Part shown: positions 30,021-43,640 of the stretch, piece after piece
Position numbering within the stretch: the first letter of the stretch is position 1
Layout: every line of letters begins with the position of its first letter
Assembly (NCBI GenBank): GCA_037975125.1
Contig: CM075858.1
Span: 67,494,140-67,558,139 of the forward strand
Length of the DNA: 64,000 nt
From: Latrodectus hesperus
Taxonomy: Eukaryota > Arthropoda > Arachnida > Araneae > Theridiidae
Direction: 5' to 3'
Translations under genes and position numbers: made by a program
Notes under the pieces: model-generated
Seen by the model: the letters and a program-made list of their open reading frames with translations, nothing else
Told to the model about the DNA's origin: nothing
The model's database searches: none

Positions 30021-33000
30021 TTATTATACGCGGAAAACCAATTTTCTTTGGCATTTTTACAATATTATGTCCTACACCTTGTGCTTATTATAACGTCAAA
30101 TTCCAAACCAATTAAATTTTTACAATCTGCCGTTGTAAAAGCAATAATCGATCTAACATCTTTGCCACGCATCTGTTTTCTTATGTAGGTTCTGTCTATC
30201 ATATTGCATCTTTGATTGATAACATTTCTCCTTCATTTGCATAATCACGCCTGTACCAGTTTTTTTTTGCTCTTGTGAGTAGATACCTGATTGATTACTT
30301 GGAGTTTTTCTGAGATATTTCTTTTTGGAAACACATGAATCACTATCTATATAAAGCTCTCCAAAAAATAGAATAAAATGAATGTTCATAGCAATCATCA
30401 CTTAGACAATCCATTATGTAGTGTTACACAAAATTAAGTTTCAATAACTATTATATTCATCCAAAAGAAGCGTACCTTTACGATACTAAATATGCTTTCA
30501 TGCGAATTCTATGTAAACTGTACCGAAGTACAGTACTTTGTTTCGAGAGATGAATGAATTTCGGATCTCTTGAATTAAAAGCACGCCAGAGATTTATATA
30601 TATATCATTTCCTGTAATTTTTATCACTTTAAATAGAATATTCAACAAATAATTTTTTTTAAATTTTATAAGTTGAAAATAATTGGTAATATGTTTAGCT
30701 TCAAATTATATTTCCTATTTTCAATTTTGACGTGGGGATCATTCCACAAAATTCATCGGCATCTTCATTTCAAATTGTTAAATGAAAATAATTTTTTTCA
30801 TATCATAAAAGAAACTGAATAAAAATTTTTCCAATAATGATATTTCAGATTTTTTATTCAAGAATTTTGTTTAAGAAAACAATCCATTAGAATTCCTTTT
30901 AGTTTTGGCTAGACAAGCATTGTAATTATTGTTTCATAATATTTTAATGTTATGTTGTTATAGAAATGCTTTTTGATTAAATGTTTCATTTTTAAAGATG
31001 GATTTGCTAGTCTTAAATAAAAATTATTTGGGACAAGCAAAATTTGTAGTCAGCAGAAGTGTTACATTTAATATTTTTGATAAAAAAATTCCAAACTAAA
31101 TTAAAAATATGAAACAAAATTGCATTTTTTGTTGCAAAATGTGTATTTTTTTTTTTACCGAAGTCAGATATCTTGTAATTTTAGTTTTTTATTGGATGCT
31201 AAAAAATTATTGATCACACACACAGAAATAAAATGTAGCGCCATTGTCATTGGGAAAGTAAATATATTTTAACAACTTATTTGTTTTAAAAATGAAAATT
31301 TCCGAATAATATTTTTATTATTTATAAAATGAATAGTTTGAAAGAAAAAAGGACATTTGAACTAAATTAATTAAAATAAAAATATATCCTTTATACAAAT
31401 AAGATAAAAATATTTAAAATATAAACTGGTATTTGAAATAAATTTTCGTTAAAGATGTAATTCATCTTGAATTTTCAAACTTCATGAAAATTACCTAGTA
31501 TTATACTTTTTAATATTGCTAATTGATGTTTTTAATATTTTTAATATCCTTGTAACTTACTTTGAGTATTAAAAATTCTCAAATCAAAAATTCTCAATTG
31601 TTTGAAATAGTAAGAATAAAATCCTTTCTTAAATTAGAATTCAATGAAATGTAAGACTAGTTGACATTTAGAGATTTTATTTAATTCTAAGCATCCTATT
31701 TCTTAATGAACACATTTTTATTTGTGAGTAAAGTTTATACTAGACAGGATATTTTAATACATAGATATAGCTATTAGATAATATTGTTTACATATTTTCG
31801 CCTACAAAAATAAACAAATAGAAATGTAAAAGCTTAATTAATTACAATGAAAATATCAGCTAGTGTAAAAATAAAGAATTAAATAAGCAATTTAAATAAA
31901 TTGAAAAACATTTAAATAATGATAAATAAAGTGTAATCACATTGATCAGTCATATTCTGTATATAAAAAGATTTTATTCAAGAAATATCTAATTGAATCA
32001 GAAAAATATCCTAGTATATAATGCAATTTTGTAAACTGATAATTGTAGTTTTCCACAATTTATATTTTTAATATTATTAACAATTTATAATAAAAAATCA
32101 AGTTTTACTTAGTAACTTTTGAAATCTTTAGGTTAATAAATTTAAAATTTCTTAAAATTGCAGTATTTTAAAACATATGGATAAAAATAACATGATAAGT
32201 GTTTCAATGATTTTTATTTTCCTGTGCTAATGAATACATTATTGCATTCTTATTCTCACTTTATAATTGGATTAATTTTTTTATGAAAAAATGTTAGTAA
32301 AAACTGAAATGCATTGGTTCTACTAATAATTTAGAATTAGTATTTTATCAATTTTTAAGCTATTTTAATTCACATATCAAACTGCTCAGAAAACTCAAAG
32401 TTTTCAGATTACTTCTTTCCTAGTAAATCTAATTAAATAGGTTTAATATTTTCTGTCTTTTATTAACAAGAATTTTGTAATAAATAAAATTAAAAAAATA
32501 TTCTTGGTGATATTAAATTGTAATATCCTTTTAAAATTTAATTTCTTTCAAAAATTAGATTCAATTTTTGATTTAAATATTTAATTTCAAGAAGATAATG
32601 CTTTTAACATTCTATTAAGAAGAAATCAAACATTATGTGTGTTGACGTATTTGTCTGCAAAATTTTTCAGAATAAATTTGGAATTAAATTTTATAAAACT
32701 TAATACACGTAACTGATAATTTGAAATTGCAAATATGTGCACTTAGAAATAGAAGTTATAATTTAACATTCATTAATTTGTTCTTGTTTCTCTCTTTGCA
32801 TAAGACTTTAAAATCTAATTCAAATTTTTTGTTAATAATCTTTTGTGTCTGTAATTTTTTTTTCCTCTAATTCATTTCACATTGAATAGAATTTAATAAA
32901 ATTTGCTTTATTTTCAAAAATAGCACATTTATTGTAAAAATACAGGTGTGATATTAACAGAATACTTTTTTATGAAGAATATAAAAATGAATGAATAAAT

Positions 33001-34095
33001 AAAATTTATAAAGAAAATGAGAATATGTTTTAATTTCGGCTAAATGTATTTTATAGAATAATAATATGACATCTTTTCGAAAGTTTAATTTGGTTTACTT
33101 TATTGCTTGATTTGCTTCCCTATATAATGTCACATTTTGCACATGAAGTCTAATAGACAAGGAAATAAAGTATAAAATGTAATTCGAAAAACTACAAAAA
33201 TCCCAGACTGGATTCGAACCCAAGTAATATTAAACCTAAAGTCAGATTAGAAAGAAAAAAATTTATTTAATTTTCTCGATATTTTTAAGTTTATGAAATT
33301 ATATTATTTCAGTTGAAGGGTAAAGTAAACAAGCGAAAATATAAATTGGATCTAATTTTTAAACCAAAAATATTTTGTATTTTTAAAATGATTAGTGGGG
33401 TTGTGAATATAAAATTTAAAAATAAAAACAAAATTTCAGTTAAACAGCTTTCAAATTATGTAAATTGTTCATTTTTTAAAAATATTTTAAAAATCTTTTT
33501 TAAAATAAAAGTGACAAATCTATATAAATAATTTCCGCAATTCACATAGTAAAAATTTCATTTTTTCCTGTGGAAAATTCAGTGTATAAATAGTCCTATA
33601 TTTTTTACACATATCAAACTATGTTCTTCATTTTCATTTTGCATCAATACGCAGTTAATTTTTTATAAATGTAATCACTAAAAAATCCTATAAAAATTTA
33701 TATTAAATTTAAAATTTTAATTTTTATGTCATCTAGTTCCAATTGTTTTAGAGTTTGAAATTCTTGAATCAATTAAAACTAATTACTTACATTTAAAAAG
33801 ATTTTTAAAACATTAATTAAATCCAGTTTAGTAAATCTGTAGTGAATAAAAAATGCGCATTTGCATTTGTGCGCATATGCATGGCAGGATTCAGAAGAGT
33901 GTAGATTTTACAATTTGATTAGTATTTTACATTTACAAACCCAAAAATTACGTATGGAAGATAATGAAATAAAAAATATTAATTTCTTAGAGTTTTATGA
34001 AATCATTTTTGTAAAAAACTACTTATTTCAAACATTTTGTGAACTTTAAGCTGTCACTTTTGTGAGTCCAAGTATAAGAAAATGAAGACTACCTT
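30021..34095. other. Extremely AT-rich spacer
   Basis: No gene, RNA or element was recognised across about 4 kb apart from the tRNA-like fragment near 33200. Frames such as 33313-33531 are Lys/Ile/Phe-rich chance frames. Confidence 0.6.
33195..33235 (-). repeat. Isolated B-box-like sequence
   Basis: On the minus strand GGGTTCGAATCCAGTCTGGGA resembles the T-arm of a tRNA, but the T-stem does not pair well and no A-box was found at the right distance. It is probably the remnant of a SINE head. Confidence 0.3.
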
Positions 34096-34099
34096 TATT

Positions 34100-34260
34100 C
34101 TAATAAAAAAAATCGGAATCTAACTGGACATCAATCTGGATTAATAGACTATAGCACCACCAAGCCATGAATCGAGACCATGTTCATTGTAGACAGAAGC
34201 TTCTAGTTCAATTCCAACTATTGTTGAACAATAAGAGATGAATGATTACGTTTTGTTTTC
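34100..34260 (+). repeat. Possible degenerate SINE-C copy
   Basis: A B-box-like AGTTCAATTCC at about 34205 is followed by TATTGTTGAACAATAAGAGATGAATG. This closely resembles TATTGTTGAATGAGGAAGATGAATG after the B-box of the copy at 51.7 kb. Confidence 0.4.
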
Positions 34261-34812
34261 TACAATACATCTTCCAATTTGTATATCTTGGGAAGACTTC
34301 GCGGTTTCATTCCTTACATTTATTTGTAGCACATTGTCTTCTGTAGCACACTGTCATATTCTCGGAAATCTGTATGCATAGATGTTTAAATTCCTCACAA
34401 AAAATTTCAATTGTTAAAATATCCACTGACATATTTCAAATTATGCACAGAAAATGTTTTCTGAATTTTACATATAACTTTTTAAATAAATTTAAATAAA
34501 CACTCCATTAAATTGCTGAATTTCTATACATGTATATGAGATTTATGTGGAAAAAAATATGAAATTGAACACATATTATAAGCATTTTTAATTACTATTT
34601 AATTAAGGATTTTATATTTTAAATACTATTTAGCAACATAATTTTAAAATATATTTTAGTTAGAAATGAAGATATTATTTGAAGATTAACACCACTAAAT
34701 ATTATTATTGTAGAATAGTAGAAAATCCTTTATTTATTATTAAAATGAATTATTATTAATAAATTACAACTTAACTACCAGTTATTTAGAATAATTATAA
34801 AAATTAATATCA

Positions 34813-35179
34813 TGTTGGTTTCGAAATTTGAAATTGTTGTAGAATAAAAAATTTTCAACTCATTTAAAAAAAAAAAATTCAACTCATTGCTCTGCCTCTC
34901 AACTCTCTGCTGATTGGCTCTCACCGCCAAAACTCGGTTCTTCACGCTTCAAGACTAGCGTTCCCTGTCAGTACCGCAATGTCTTCCTTCAAGGACTTAT
35001 CACAGATGAAGAAGTAAAGGCCTGCTCCGCAGGCCGACACTTCGTAAACGAAAATTGATACAGATAGATACAGATTTGAAATTGTCAATAAAATATAGTT
35101 TTACTGCAAGAAAATAAAATATTTCAACGATTAATACGCCTGTCTATTTTGTTTTATCGTTATTGGAATTAAAACAACA
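34813..35179. mobile_element. Candidate solo LTR of a retrotransposon
   Basis: The 367-bp block starts TGTTGG and ends ACAACA, so it has TG...CA termini and a 5-bp inverted repeat TGTTG/CAACA, the standard LTR form. Inside is a GC-rich patch with a strong hairpin around GCCTGCTCCGCAGGC (35021-35035) and, to its right, AATAAA signals near 35091 and 35115. No internal retrotransposon genes or second LTR are in the window. The flanks (AATATCA and TTCCCAA) show no target duplication. That weakens the call or implies old age or recombination between copies. Confidence 0.45.
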
Positions 35180-36149
35180 TTCCCAATTCTATACGCTTAA
35201 GTAACATTAAATTTCATATATTATTATTTGAGATATTTTAATGTAAACTTAAAATGCGCAAGGTAAAAATGAAAATTTTATAGTTTGTTTTCAAATATTG
35301 TTTTAGAAGTATTTACAACAATTCTTATTTAAAACAGAAAAGAACTTTAATTATATGGAGTTCTTAAAAAAGAAACTTGTTGAAAAAAATTTTAAAAACT
35401 TTAAAACATAAATGTTTAACTTTAAAATCTATATTTTCTTTTATTTTTCAGTGAAATACTAAGCTAAATATGTCTTAAGAATGAAAAGTAATTTTAACTA
35501 AATCATGCAATAGTTAAGAAGCTTTTAAATTTACGGTAAATTTTTTACAGAAAAATGTATTTTCGAGACAACGTAATGCGTAAATGATGCAAATAAATGA
35601 TAAAGAACGAAAATCTGAAACCTAAATTAATTACAAAATAGCTGCTGATTTATAAAAATTTGTTAAAGATGACGAAAATATTTTCAATAGAAACAGTAAC
35701 ATTAAAATTCATAATAGCCTATTCTCTATTAATATGAAATATATATATACAGAGAAAATATAATAGTACAATATGAATTTTCAAAACTGACAATGGTTTT
35801 ATTTTATATATGTGTAACCCCTACGAACATGTGCAAATACATGTTTTTATAGTAAATAAATGACTGGGTAGTATTCATAACTAATATTAAAGAGTATTTA
35901 TAATATCAAGAAGAAACTACACTGTCATAGATACATAGATAAAACGGGTACATTATCTACAAAAGTTAATAAATGACAAAATCGCTAACTTATTTTTATA
36001 TATAATTAAAGAAGTTTTTCAGTGAAAAATGCACAGTAATAATCATGTCAACACATTTCTTTTTCGTATAACCTTTATGCTGTATCTAAAATTAATAACA
36101 TTGGGCAATATTCAGAAATGTTGAATGGTAATCAACATTAACAATGACA
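35180..36149. other. AT-rich spacer
   Basis: Nothing recognised. Confidence 0.6.
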
Positions 36150-36640
36150 GATGAAATGTAAAAAAAAGATCCTTCTCCTTCGTGCAACGCTCTTGTCACT
36201 CTTGCATCTTGCTTTGCAAACATCTCCCAAGTTGTCAGGAATCGTCAAGATCTTTTATCCTAAGGAACCGCACGCATTCGTTTCATCCATGCGCACAATT
36301 TGCTCTCTGCTTTTTCTTTCAAAATTTAAGAAGAAGAAAAACAAAACGAGAGATGAGATGGATCGAGATAAGTCTGTCTGCTGGAAAGCATGTCAGCTCC
36401 TCTTCAAGGTCGATTCTCTGGCTGAGGAATTGAATGACGTGGGATATCAATGGATTGCATGAGGAATCGGTGGTCCCGCTGGGACGCCATTAAAGATTCT
36501 TCATGAGTTCGTTTTGAGAGGGAATCATTTAAATAACTTCCTCGCAGGGAGGAACGGTGAAATCATTTACATGACGCATTTGTTGTAATCTGCATGGGAA
36601 GTGATTTCGTTGTTTCGCTCCCTAAATAGCCAGTAATAAT
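36150..36640. promoter_or_regulatory. GC-richer island, candidate conserved noncoding element
   Basis: A base-balanced block with two overlapping plus frames (36151-36462 and 36182-36433) in different phases, neither recognisable. CGCCATTAAAG (36487-36497) is a homeodomain-like site. It ends where the (TA)n tract begins. A coding exon cannot be excluded because the first frame has 103 codons. Confidence 0.3.
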
Positions 36641-36656
36641 TTGTTTTTGTTATTAA

Positions 36657-36869
<213 letters not shown>

Positions 36870-36871
36870 TA

Positions 36872-37176
36872 TTTTTTCCAACGGCGGGCACTTGGGTGAC
36901 GAACCCTATGTCACAACAAGGCCAGAAACTGCTACTCATTTGTCGGTACCCAGCGGGCACCCGTAAGCCAATTCATGGAGGCGAGTAGCGTTGCCCGCGC
37001 CATACCTTCACAGACCCATTTATAAGGGTGTGCCACATTCATACATCACCACAGAAGAAAGGACAGAGAAACACAGAGAGAACAGAGAAAGAAAGTAACA
37101 TGCCCGAACCGGGATTCGAACCCTGGACCTACAGTCTCAGGAGTTAGGAACGCTAACCACTCAGACATCGGTTGAC
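36872..37176 (-). mobile_element. tRNA-derived SINE, family SINE-A, copy 2
   Basis: The minus-strand head GTCAACCGATGTCTGAGTGG holds the A-box, with B-box GGGTTCGAATCCCGG at about 37112-37126. The body matches copy 1 at 11350 throughout. Its 3' end (CCGTTGGAAAAAAT) abuts the long (TA)n tract, which may have grown from the SINE tail or been the insertion target. The acceptor-stem halves do not pair, so it is not a tRNA gene. Confidence 0.82.
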
Positions 37177-37497
37177 TTGATTTGAATATAATAATAAAAA
37201 TATAGCCTGAAATTATTTCTTTTTGTTATTAAAAGTATTATTTTACTGAAATACTATATATTCATAATAGTAACAACAATTTTTAATGTCTTACAGTTAT
37301 TTGTTTTCGTTTTTAAAAGTATATAATTATTGTTTTTTTTAATATAAAAATAGCCTAATCTAATTATATAGTTAATGACAATCAATTTTGGTTTTTATGA
37401 TAACGAATTGATTATAGCTCACGTTAGGAAAGAAGAGATTTTAATTGATTCATTACCATCACGGTAAGAGATGGTTAATTGTTCGCAATTTAGAATC

Positions 37498-37705
37498 GGT
37501 CACTATTCAAAAGACCACAATGCTTGACAAATCACTTCTAGCAGTACCATTTCACCGGAAGAATTCTGAGACCACTGTTTAGATATGATACATGCCATAG
37601 CCACCTTTAATGAACATGATGAATCTTCGATTAGGTCGAGAATCGAACTTACAATCTTCCACTTTAGAATTAGGCTTTTTCCAACAAAACCACTACGGAC
37701 CATTT
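37498..37705 (-). mobile_element. tRNA-derived SINE, family SINE-B, partial reverse copy
   Basis: On the minus strand the order is GTAGTGGTTTTG (A-box remnant), GTTCGATTCTCGACC (B-box region), CGAAGATTCATCATGTTCATTAA and TCTTCCGGTGAAATGGTACTGCTAGAAG. These match the 59.2-kb copy's B-box, AGAAGATACGTCATATTAACTAA and TACTCCAAGTG...TGATACCTCTAGAG. The minus 66-codon frame over it is a by-product. Confidence 0.6.
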
Positions 37706-38829
37706 AAATATGATTCAATTTTTAATCTAAGATGAATTTTCTTAAAATCAATCATTTAGAAAACTCGGTAAACTCCTAATATACTGATGAATTTATTGGA
37801 AATACAAAAATAAACGGAAAACTTTACATTTCTATCAATTTTGTCAATTTTCTGATTCAATACGAGTAACAAAATTAGTTATTTGAAAACAAGATATTTA
37901 AGTATTTCATTTACTTAGCTTGTTGCTTTATTTTTTAAATGAAAGAACTCTCACAAAATCTTCAAATTTATGATTCATTTTGGAAATAAATACGATTTCA
38001 ATTTCATCAATGAAAGCAATAAAGTATTTTTACTTAAAATAAATATGCACTTTATAACTAAATAAAATTTAATTTACATGCAAAATGGAGTAAACATTGG
38101 ATTCAATTTCCTTTACACTTTAGACAAAAGTGTTATAATAATTCCCTTTCCCCTTGAATTGAAATTTTCCAATAATGCAGTATTTTTCCAAGAATTCATA
38201 ATTCCAAAATACAGCACTTGCATTTCAAAAAATCATTTTTGATTACGAACTATCACCTATTACAGGGCAACTAAATAAAAATGTGGATTGAAATCTATGC
38301 GCGTGATTGTAAATTGTTGGATGGTTGATATAATAACCAAATATGTTTTATTTCATTTGACGATTCCTGATAAAAAAATTTTATTTTCAATCTTATTACG
38401 AGTCAAAATGACATTTTGTGAAACAAGTGGAAATAATGACTTACGCCACTGTTTTTCTGAATCACATGCTATTAACTTACATCGCCTTACCGTCTGTTTT
38501 CTCCCCTAAATTTATTTTATTGATATTTTTCAACTCTCATTTGTTTTATTTAAAATGAGGAGTAAGAAAATCGAAATGAAATGAAACCAGAAACCGTCTC
38601 AAAATAATAATCTTAGCTCTTTTGTTATCGACATTTAAGAAAAAGTGGAAGAGAAAATACATGCAGTAATAAAGAAAAAAACATATGAACACAATCAAAA
38701 TCTTACCTCTTCGTAAAATGTATTCTTTTTTTTACGTTATTTTATTTTGAAACTGAGATCACCTACGCAGAGTTGATCTGACTTTTTCTGCACTCGATAA
38801 ATTTTTTTCTAACTTTTAATTTCATTTCA
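37706..38829. other. AT-rich spacer
   Basis: No gene recognised; the plus frame 38288-38509 has no known domain. Confidence 0.55.
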
Positions 38830-40090
38830 AACCCTTTTCTTTCCCCTGAACTGTGTGAGGGGGGTAGTTAGGGGGATAAAGTTGGGTGCCATTCTGCTGA
38901 GGAAAAAAAAGGAGTGTGCAAATAAAAATAGAAAAGTTCCTTTATTATTATTATTTATTTATTTATTCCCTTGTAAGCCTCGCCCCCTCGGAAGTACTGT
39001 ATTAGTGGGTGAAAAAAAAGGGGAAAAAGAAATAGAATGTATTCTTCCGCGTGGCGGCGGCACTACTTTCTTCCGCATTAAGCATTAAGAAAGAACATGA
39101 AATGCTCAGGCGGTGGTAGCAAGTGGGAAAGTTGCTTTCTATTTCATTAACTCGTGTTTCAATCATATTAATTTTTAAGGGCCGCTCCGTGACGCGGAAT
39201 AGGTATATAATAATCGCAATAAAAAATTATTTCTCGCATTATTTCTTCCGTTCTTTTCTGAGGAGGAAAGTGTTAAAGAAATTTGAGTGGGGGTGCGCGT
39301 AGGGGGGGAATACAATGCAGAAGAGGCTCGCAAATTTAATTACAGATATCGGATTAGATGCAGGTGTAAAGGCCGGATGTGGAGATACGGAAGATGACTT
39401 TTTAAGATGGAGATGCTAGGAAAGGCAGACGATTTCTATAAAGCTCATCCCACCTACACCGGCCTCCCCTACCATCAAAGGGATACAAACCCCTTCTCAC
39501 GAAATGAATGAAGATGGGGAATACTTGGGTAAAAGGGCCGTCTTCTTCCCCAAAAGGGAAAATGAATTATAATAATAGTAATGAGATCGCCAAATACTTA
39601 AGGGAAAAGAGGAAGATACAAGTCAAGACTTTTCTTGTTGTAATTGAAACTCAGAACACAGAAGAGAGCCAAGTATGCTCGAGTTGTGATGTGAATTCCC
39701 TTTTTTTTCCCTTCTCCTTTATACTTCTTCCCTTCATCACAGGCTCAGATGCATAATGAAATGTAACTTTTAGCGCGATGGGGAAAAGTATTTCCACCAT
39801 TAAGTGCTCGGTAAAAGGTCAATAGCGTGAAAAATTCTTCCTATAGAGGGGTCCGGCTTAAGAGACTGGACGTTAATGAATTCTGAATATCTTAATTGCG
39901 TTGTGCGGGTGCTAATTGCATTACGCAGCACAAAACGTGTCGATGGCTCGGAGAGTTAAGTATCGGGAGGAAAAACGGAGCCTGAAAAAACTCCCTCAAA
40001 GATCGTGACTTAAGTGATTCGGTAGAAGAAAGTTTCAGCGTTTAAAAACTTGGTGTATACTTTGAATCTGTAAGTCAGCGCCAATAAGCC
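38830..40090. promoter_or_regulatory. GC-richer island with clustered homeodomain-type motifs
   Basis: This is the longest base-balanced block in the window. It contains GCAATAAAA (39216-39224, Caudal/posterior-Hox type). It also has a cluster of GTTAATGAA, CTTAATTGCG and GCTAATTGCATTAC within about 55 bp (39872-39924). Purine-rich runs and CpG-rich pieces (for example 39180-39200 and 39050-39062) are also present. Frames of 77-82 codons do not resemble proteins. This is what a developmental enhancer cluster in a gene desert can look like, but motif counts alone prove nothing. Confidence 0.35.
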
Positions 40091-42950
40091 AAGAGAATAT
40101 TCCAAGGATTTGAGATGTCACAACAAATTTTTCTTGACGACCTTGCATCAAAGTTTTAAGGTTTTTGAATTATATATTGAAAACAAAAAACAACCATCGA
40201 AACATTCGCGAAAAAGATGTGAGTTCAGTCACTAAAATATGATATAAAGTAATGAAAATTCGTTGAAATATCTGCATCTATTTGATACACGCATAAAGAT
40301 GGTATTTTTAGAAAATAGAAACAGTTCTATATAGGAATAAAAATTGCAATACTTCTCCTACAATTCAAAATAGTTTTTCATTCACGATAAAATTAGTTAA
40401 CTGATATCTAATAAAATTTAGAAGTATATATAAAAACTGCATATGCGTTTTCTTATAATATAAAAATATTTAGTGATAATGACATTTTTCATATTGCATT
40501 TCTTTTAATTAATAAATATCATTAAAAAAATTATAAAAAGAAATTAAAATTGATATTGTTTGTTCAATTTTAATATGTACTTTATAAAAATCTGTTTAAT
40601 TTTAGAAATTTATAAAATGTACGTTAGATTTATTGTCGTTGCGATATTATTCTGATGATATGAAAAATAAAATGATTTAAATGGACAGAAAAAAATAATA
40701 GATTGTGTAATCATATATGTAATATTTTGTGGGATTACGTAATTAATAAATATTTCAAAACAAAGGAAAATAATGCATGTAATTTGAGAATTTTTAGAAA
40801 TTCGCTGTGCCAAAATATGATAATTAATCTGAAATTAATTAATACAATTGCTGAAACTAACCTAAAAAGACATTACAAAGAAGCATATTTTATCAGAATT
40901 TAATTATTAGAATTAAATTTTTTTTATCAGCGAAACATTTCTAAAGTTATATATAATCGTATAAATTTCTTTTTAATTCTTTATTTTGATTATAATATAA
41001 AGTAAATTGAATATTTTTTTACTGTGTTATGTAGTGAGCTATTTTAAGAGTATTATATAAAATCATAAATACTTGAATTAACAGTGTTTAATCACATTAA
41101 TTGTTTTGAAGTTACTTATCATATACAAATTAACTTGAAAGATATTTGATATAGTGTGAGGTAAATAAATAATCTTCAAATTATATTTTCGACATTAGAA
41201 ATTCATATTTTATTCCATGTTCATTAATAATAGGGGAATAGGATTTTTAATTTAAAACGTTATTGAACCGTTATTATTTACACTATACTCTTTCATAAAA
41301 TGTAGCAATTTTCTCACATAGGCTTCAATCTTTTGGTTGATCTAACAATTAAAAAATACATATTTTATTTTATTTGCTATATATTAAAATTTTCATTATT
41401 GTTAATTTAGCTAAGCACCAGACAATGGAACTCTTTAATGAAAAATATACTAAATGTTGATTTTAATTATTTTTATTCTCATCAAAAAACTTTTAATGAC
41501 ATAAAAAGCCATGAAATTTCCTTTCTGAAACAGATCACAGTTCACTTGTCCAACAAATTCGATAACTGATGATTTTTATTCAGAAAAAAGAATTGTTTAA
41601 CCAAAAAGGAAAAATGCAACAAAGAACGTATTCCTCATTCCATGTTATTCTAGTTTTTAGTCTTGAAAGAATGGCTTTTAAAGATTTCACATCTAATAGA
41701 AAAAGATATTGACTAGAAGAACTGAATTTTCGGTGTCAAAACATGCTATTAAACTCAAAAAAATTGAAAAAGAACCGAACAAAAGACAAATCGTGATCTT
41801 TGATAAGAATTCTTCTTTTATGCCTGGAAGCTCAGAAAAGATGAATGAGATTTGAACTGAAACAATAAAGACTTGAAGAGCATAATGTGAGATGTGATGG
41901 AATGAAGATTTTCTCCTAATAATGATTGAAAAAAGAGGGGGGGAGGGAAACAGTTTTTCCCTCATTTTTTTCCACCGTTTGTGCGATTGACTGTAACCGT
42001 CAATTGTCTATTATCAACATTTCTTTCTCAAGGTGGAAACATATTTCACTCGCTTTGTCAGGGTGATGTCTGACAACTCATTTCAGTGAACAATTAAACT
42101 GGTGAGGGGGAGGTTGAATGTAAAGTTGAGTTGTGTAAGTTTTATCGGTGAAAAGGTGTTAAAAAGCTGGTGTAGACCTCAATGCCTCCTCCCCCCAAAA
42201 AAATGATATCACTAGTGTTTTGTTTAAATCAGCCTGAAGCATTGTAGTCTATGATGACTTTAAGGAACACTCAAGAATCCATCAATCCAATAATTTAAAA
42301 ATATTCTTTATATTCCTTTTATTATTTTAGTGTTCCATTCTTGATAAAGTAAAATGAAAATCATAAAATGATTAATAAATAAAAATGCATGAAAAAATGA
42401 TTTATTCAGATTAAAAAAGATCGCTGTTGAAAATGAGAAACTTTTTATCTATTTATTCTTATATTTTTGTACAAGTTAGAACATGAAATAATCACCAAAC
42501 ATAATTGATGATACATTCTTCTCGATGCACCTCTATACTATTATAACAAAACATTGTTTTTCAAATGAAATAACTGATATTTTTGTCCATGAAAATAGTA
42601 TACTATGTTCTTCATGATGACAAATATCGGGAAATAAAACGGATTTGTTACCATAAATTCTGATAAGATATTAAGAGACATCTACATGTTGTGGAAACGG
42701 ATTATTTTCTCATCATCATATGATGTGCATTTTTTTCAGTTCTTAACCATTTTATCAGTGTAATTGAAATTTTTTTATTTATGTTTTCAAATGAAAAAAC
42801 TTCCCTGAAAAATAAATAATTTTTTGATTGTTTTTTTTATTTTTTTCACCTGAACCTATTAATTGTTTAGTGATTTATTTAATATAACTGTAGTAGGAAA
42901 TTTAAATTGATTCAGCCTTTCTCATCCGATTGGACAGCTTATGTTAAACT
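40091..42950. other. AT-rich spacer
   Basis: No gene recognised. 41930-42200 is purine/pyrimidine-skewed with G-runs and C-runs. Short frames on both strands (40610-40903, 41693-41965) are not recognisable. Confidence 0.55.
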
Positions 42951-42960
42951 ATTGTGATCG

Positions 42961-43640
42961 AATATCCTTTTATAGTCATTGCATCCTCCAATATTAGGAT
43001 TCATGATATCTTCAGAACTCACCAAAGAAATAATCTTTCAGCCATTGAATTCTCATATATTAGTGTTCCTGATACCTTCAACTTACATTTAAATACTAAT
43101 CTTTCAGCCATTGAATTCTCCAATATTAGTATTCCTGATACCTTCAATTTACATTTAAATACTAATCTTTCAGTCACTGAATTCTCCAATATTAGTATTC
43201 CTAATACCTTCAATTTACATTTAAACACTAATCTTTCAGTCGCTGAATTCTCCAATATTAGTATTCCTGATACCTTCAACTTACATTTAAATACTAATCT
43301 TTCAATCACTGAATTCTCCAATATTAGTATTCCTAATACCTTGAATTTACATTTAAATACTAATCTTTCAGTCACTGAATTCTCCAATATTAGTATTCCT
43401 AATACCTTCAATTTACATTTAAATAGTAATCTTTCAGATGCTGAATCCTCCAATATTAGGATTTAAGATATCTTTAGAACTCACTTGAAAACTAACCTTT
43501 TACAGCCGTTGAATCCTACAATATTAGGATTCATGATACCTTCAGAACTCACATAAGAACTAACCTTTTATAATCGCTGAATCCTCCAATATTTAATAAT
43601 TATGGTCTTTCAGAATTCACCAAAGAACTAACTTTAAATC
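42961..43640. repeat. 66-bp minisatellite, about 10 units, open on both strands
   Basis: Unit starts (AATCTTTCAG or variant) fall at 43032, 43098, 43164, 43230, 43296, 43362 and 43428, exactly 66 bp apart. Related but more diverged units lie before (from about 42961) and after (43494, 43562, about 43630; spacing grows to 68). Core units are very similar and contain CTCCAATATTAGTATTCCT. Since 66 is divisible by 3, stop-free frames run through the array on both strands: a plus frame of 170 codons (42954-43466, 22-residue repeat with EFSNISIP) and a minus frame of 144 codons (43019-43453). I see no promoter, splice site or known repeat-protein family, so the DNA repeat is the safe call. Confidence 0.93.

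Noticed and set aside
36151..36462. 103-codon plus-strand frame as a gene
   Set aside because: Another frame of 83 codons overlaps it on the same strand, with no family resemblance and no exon signals I trust.
37100..37176. Possible Ser/Leu tRNA gene on the minus strand
   Set aside because: No complementary acceptor stem, and the same unit with its body recurs at 11.35 kb, so it is a SINE head.
42954..43466. 170-codon repeat-protein gene
   Set aside because: Both strands are open because the 66-bp period is divisible by 3; no splice or promoter evidence. Kept as a finding, not as a gene.
42961..43640. CRISPR-like array
   Set aside because: The whole 66-bp unit repeats, with no unique spacers, in a eukaryote-like context.
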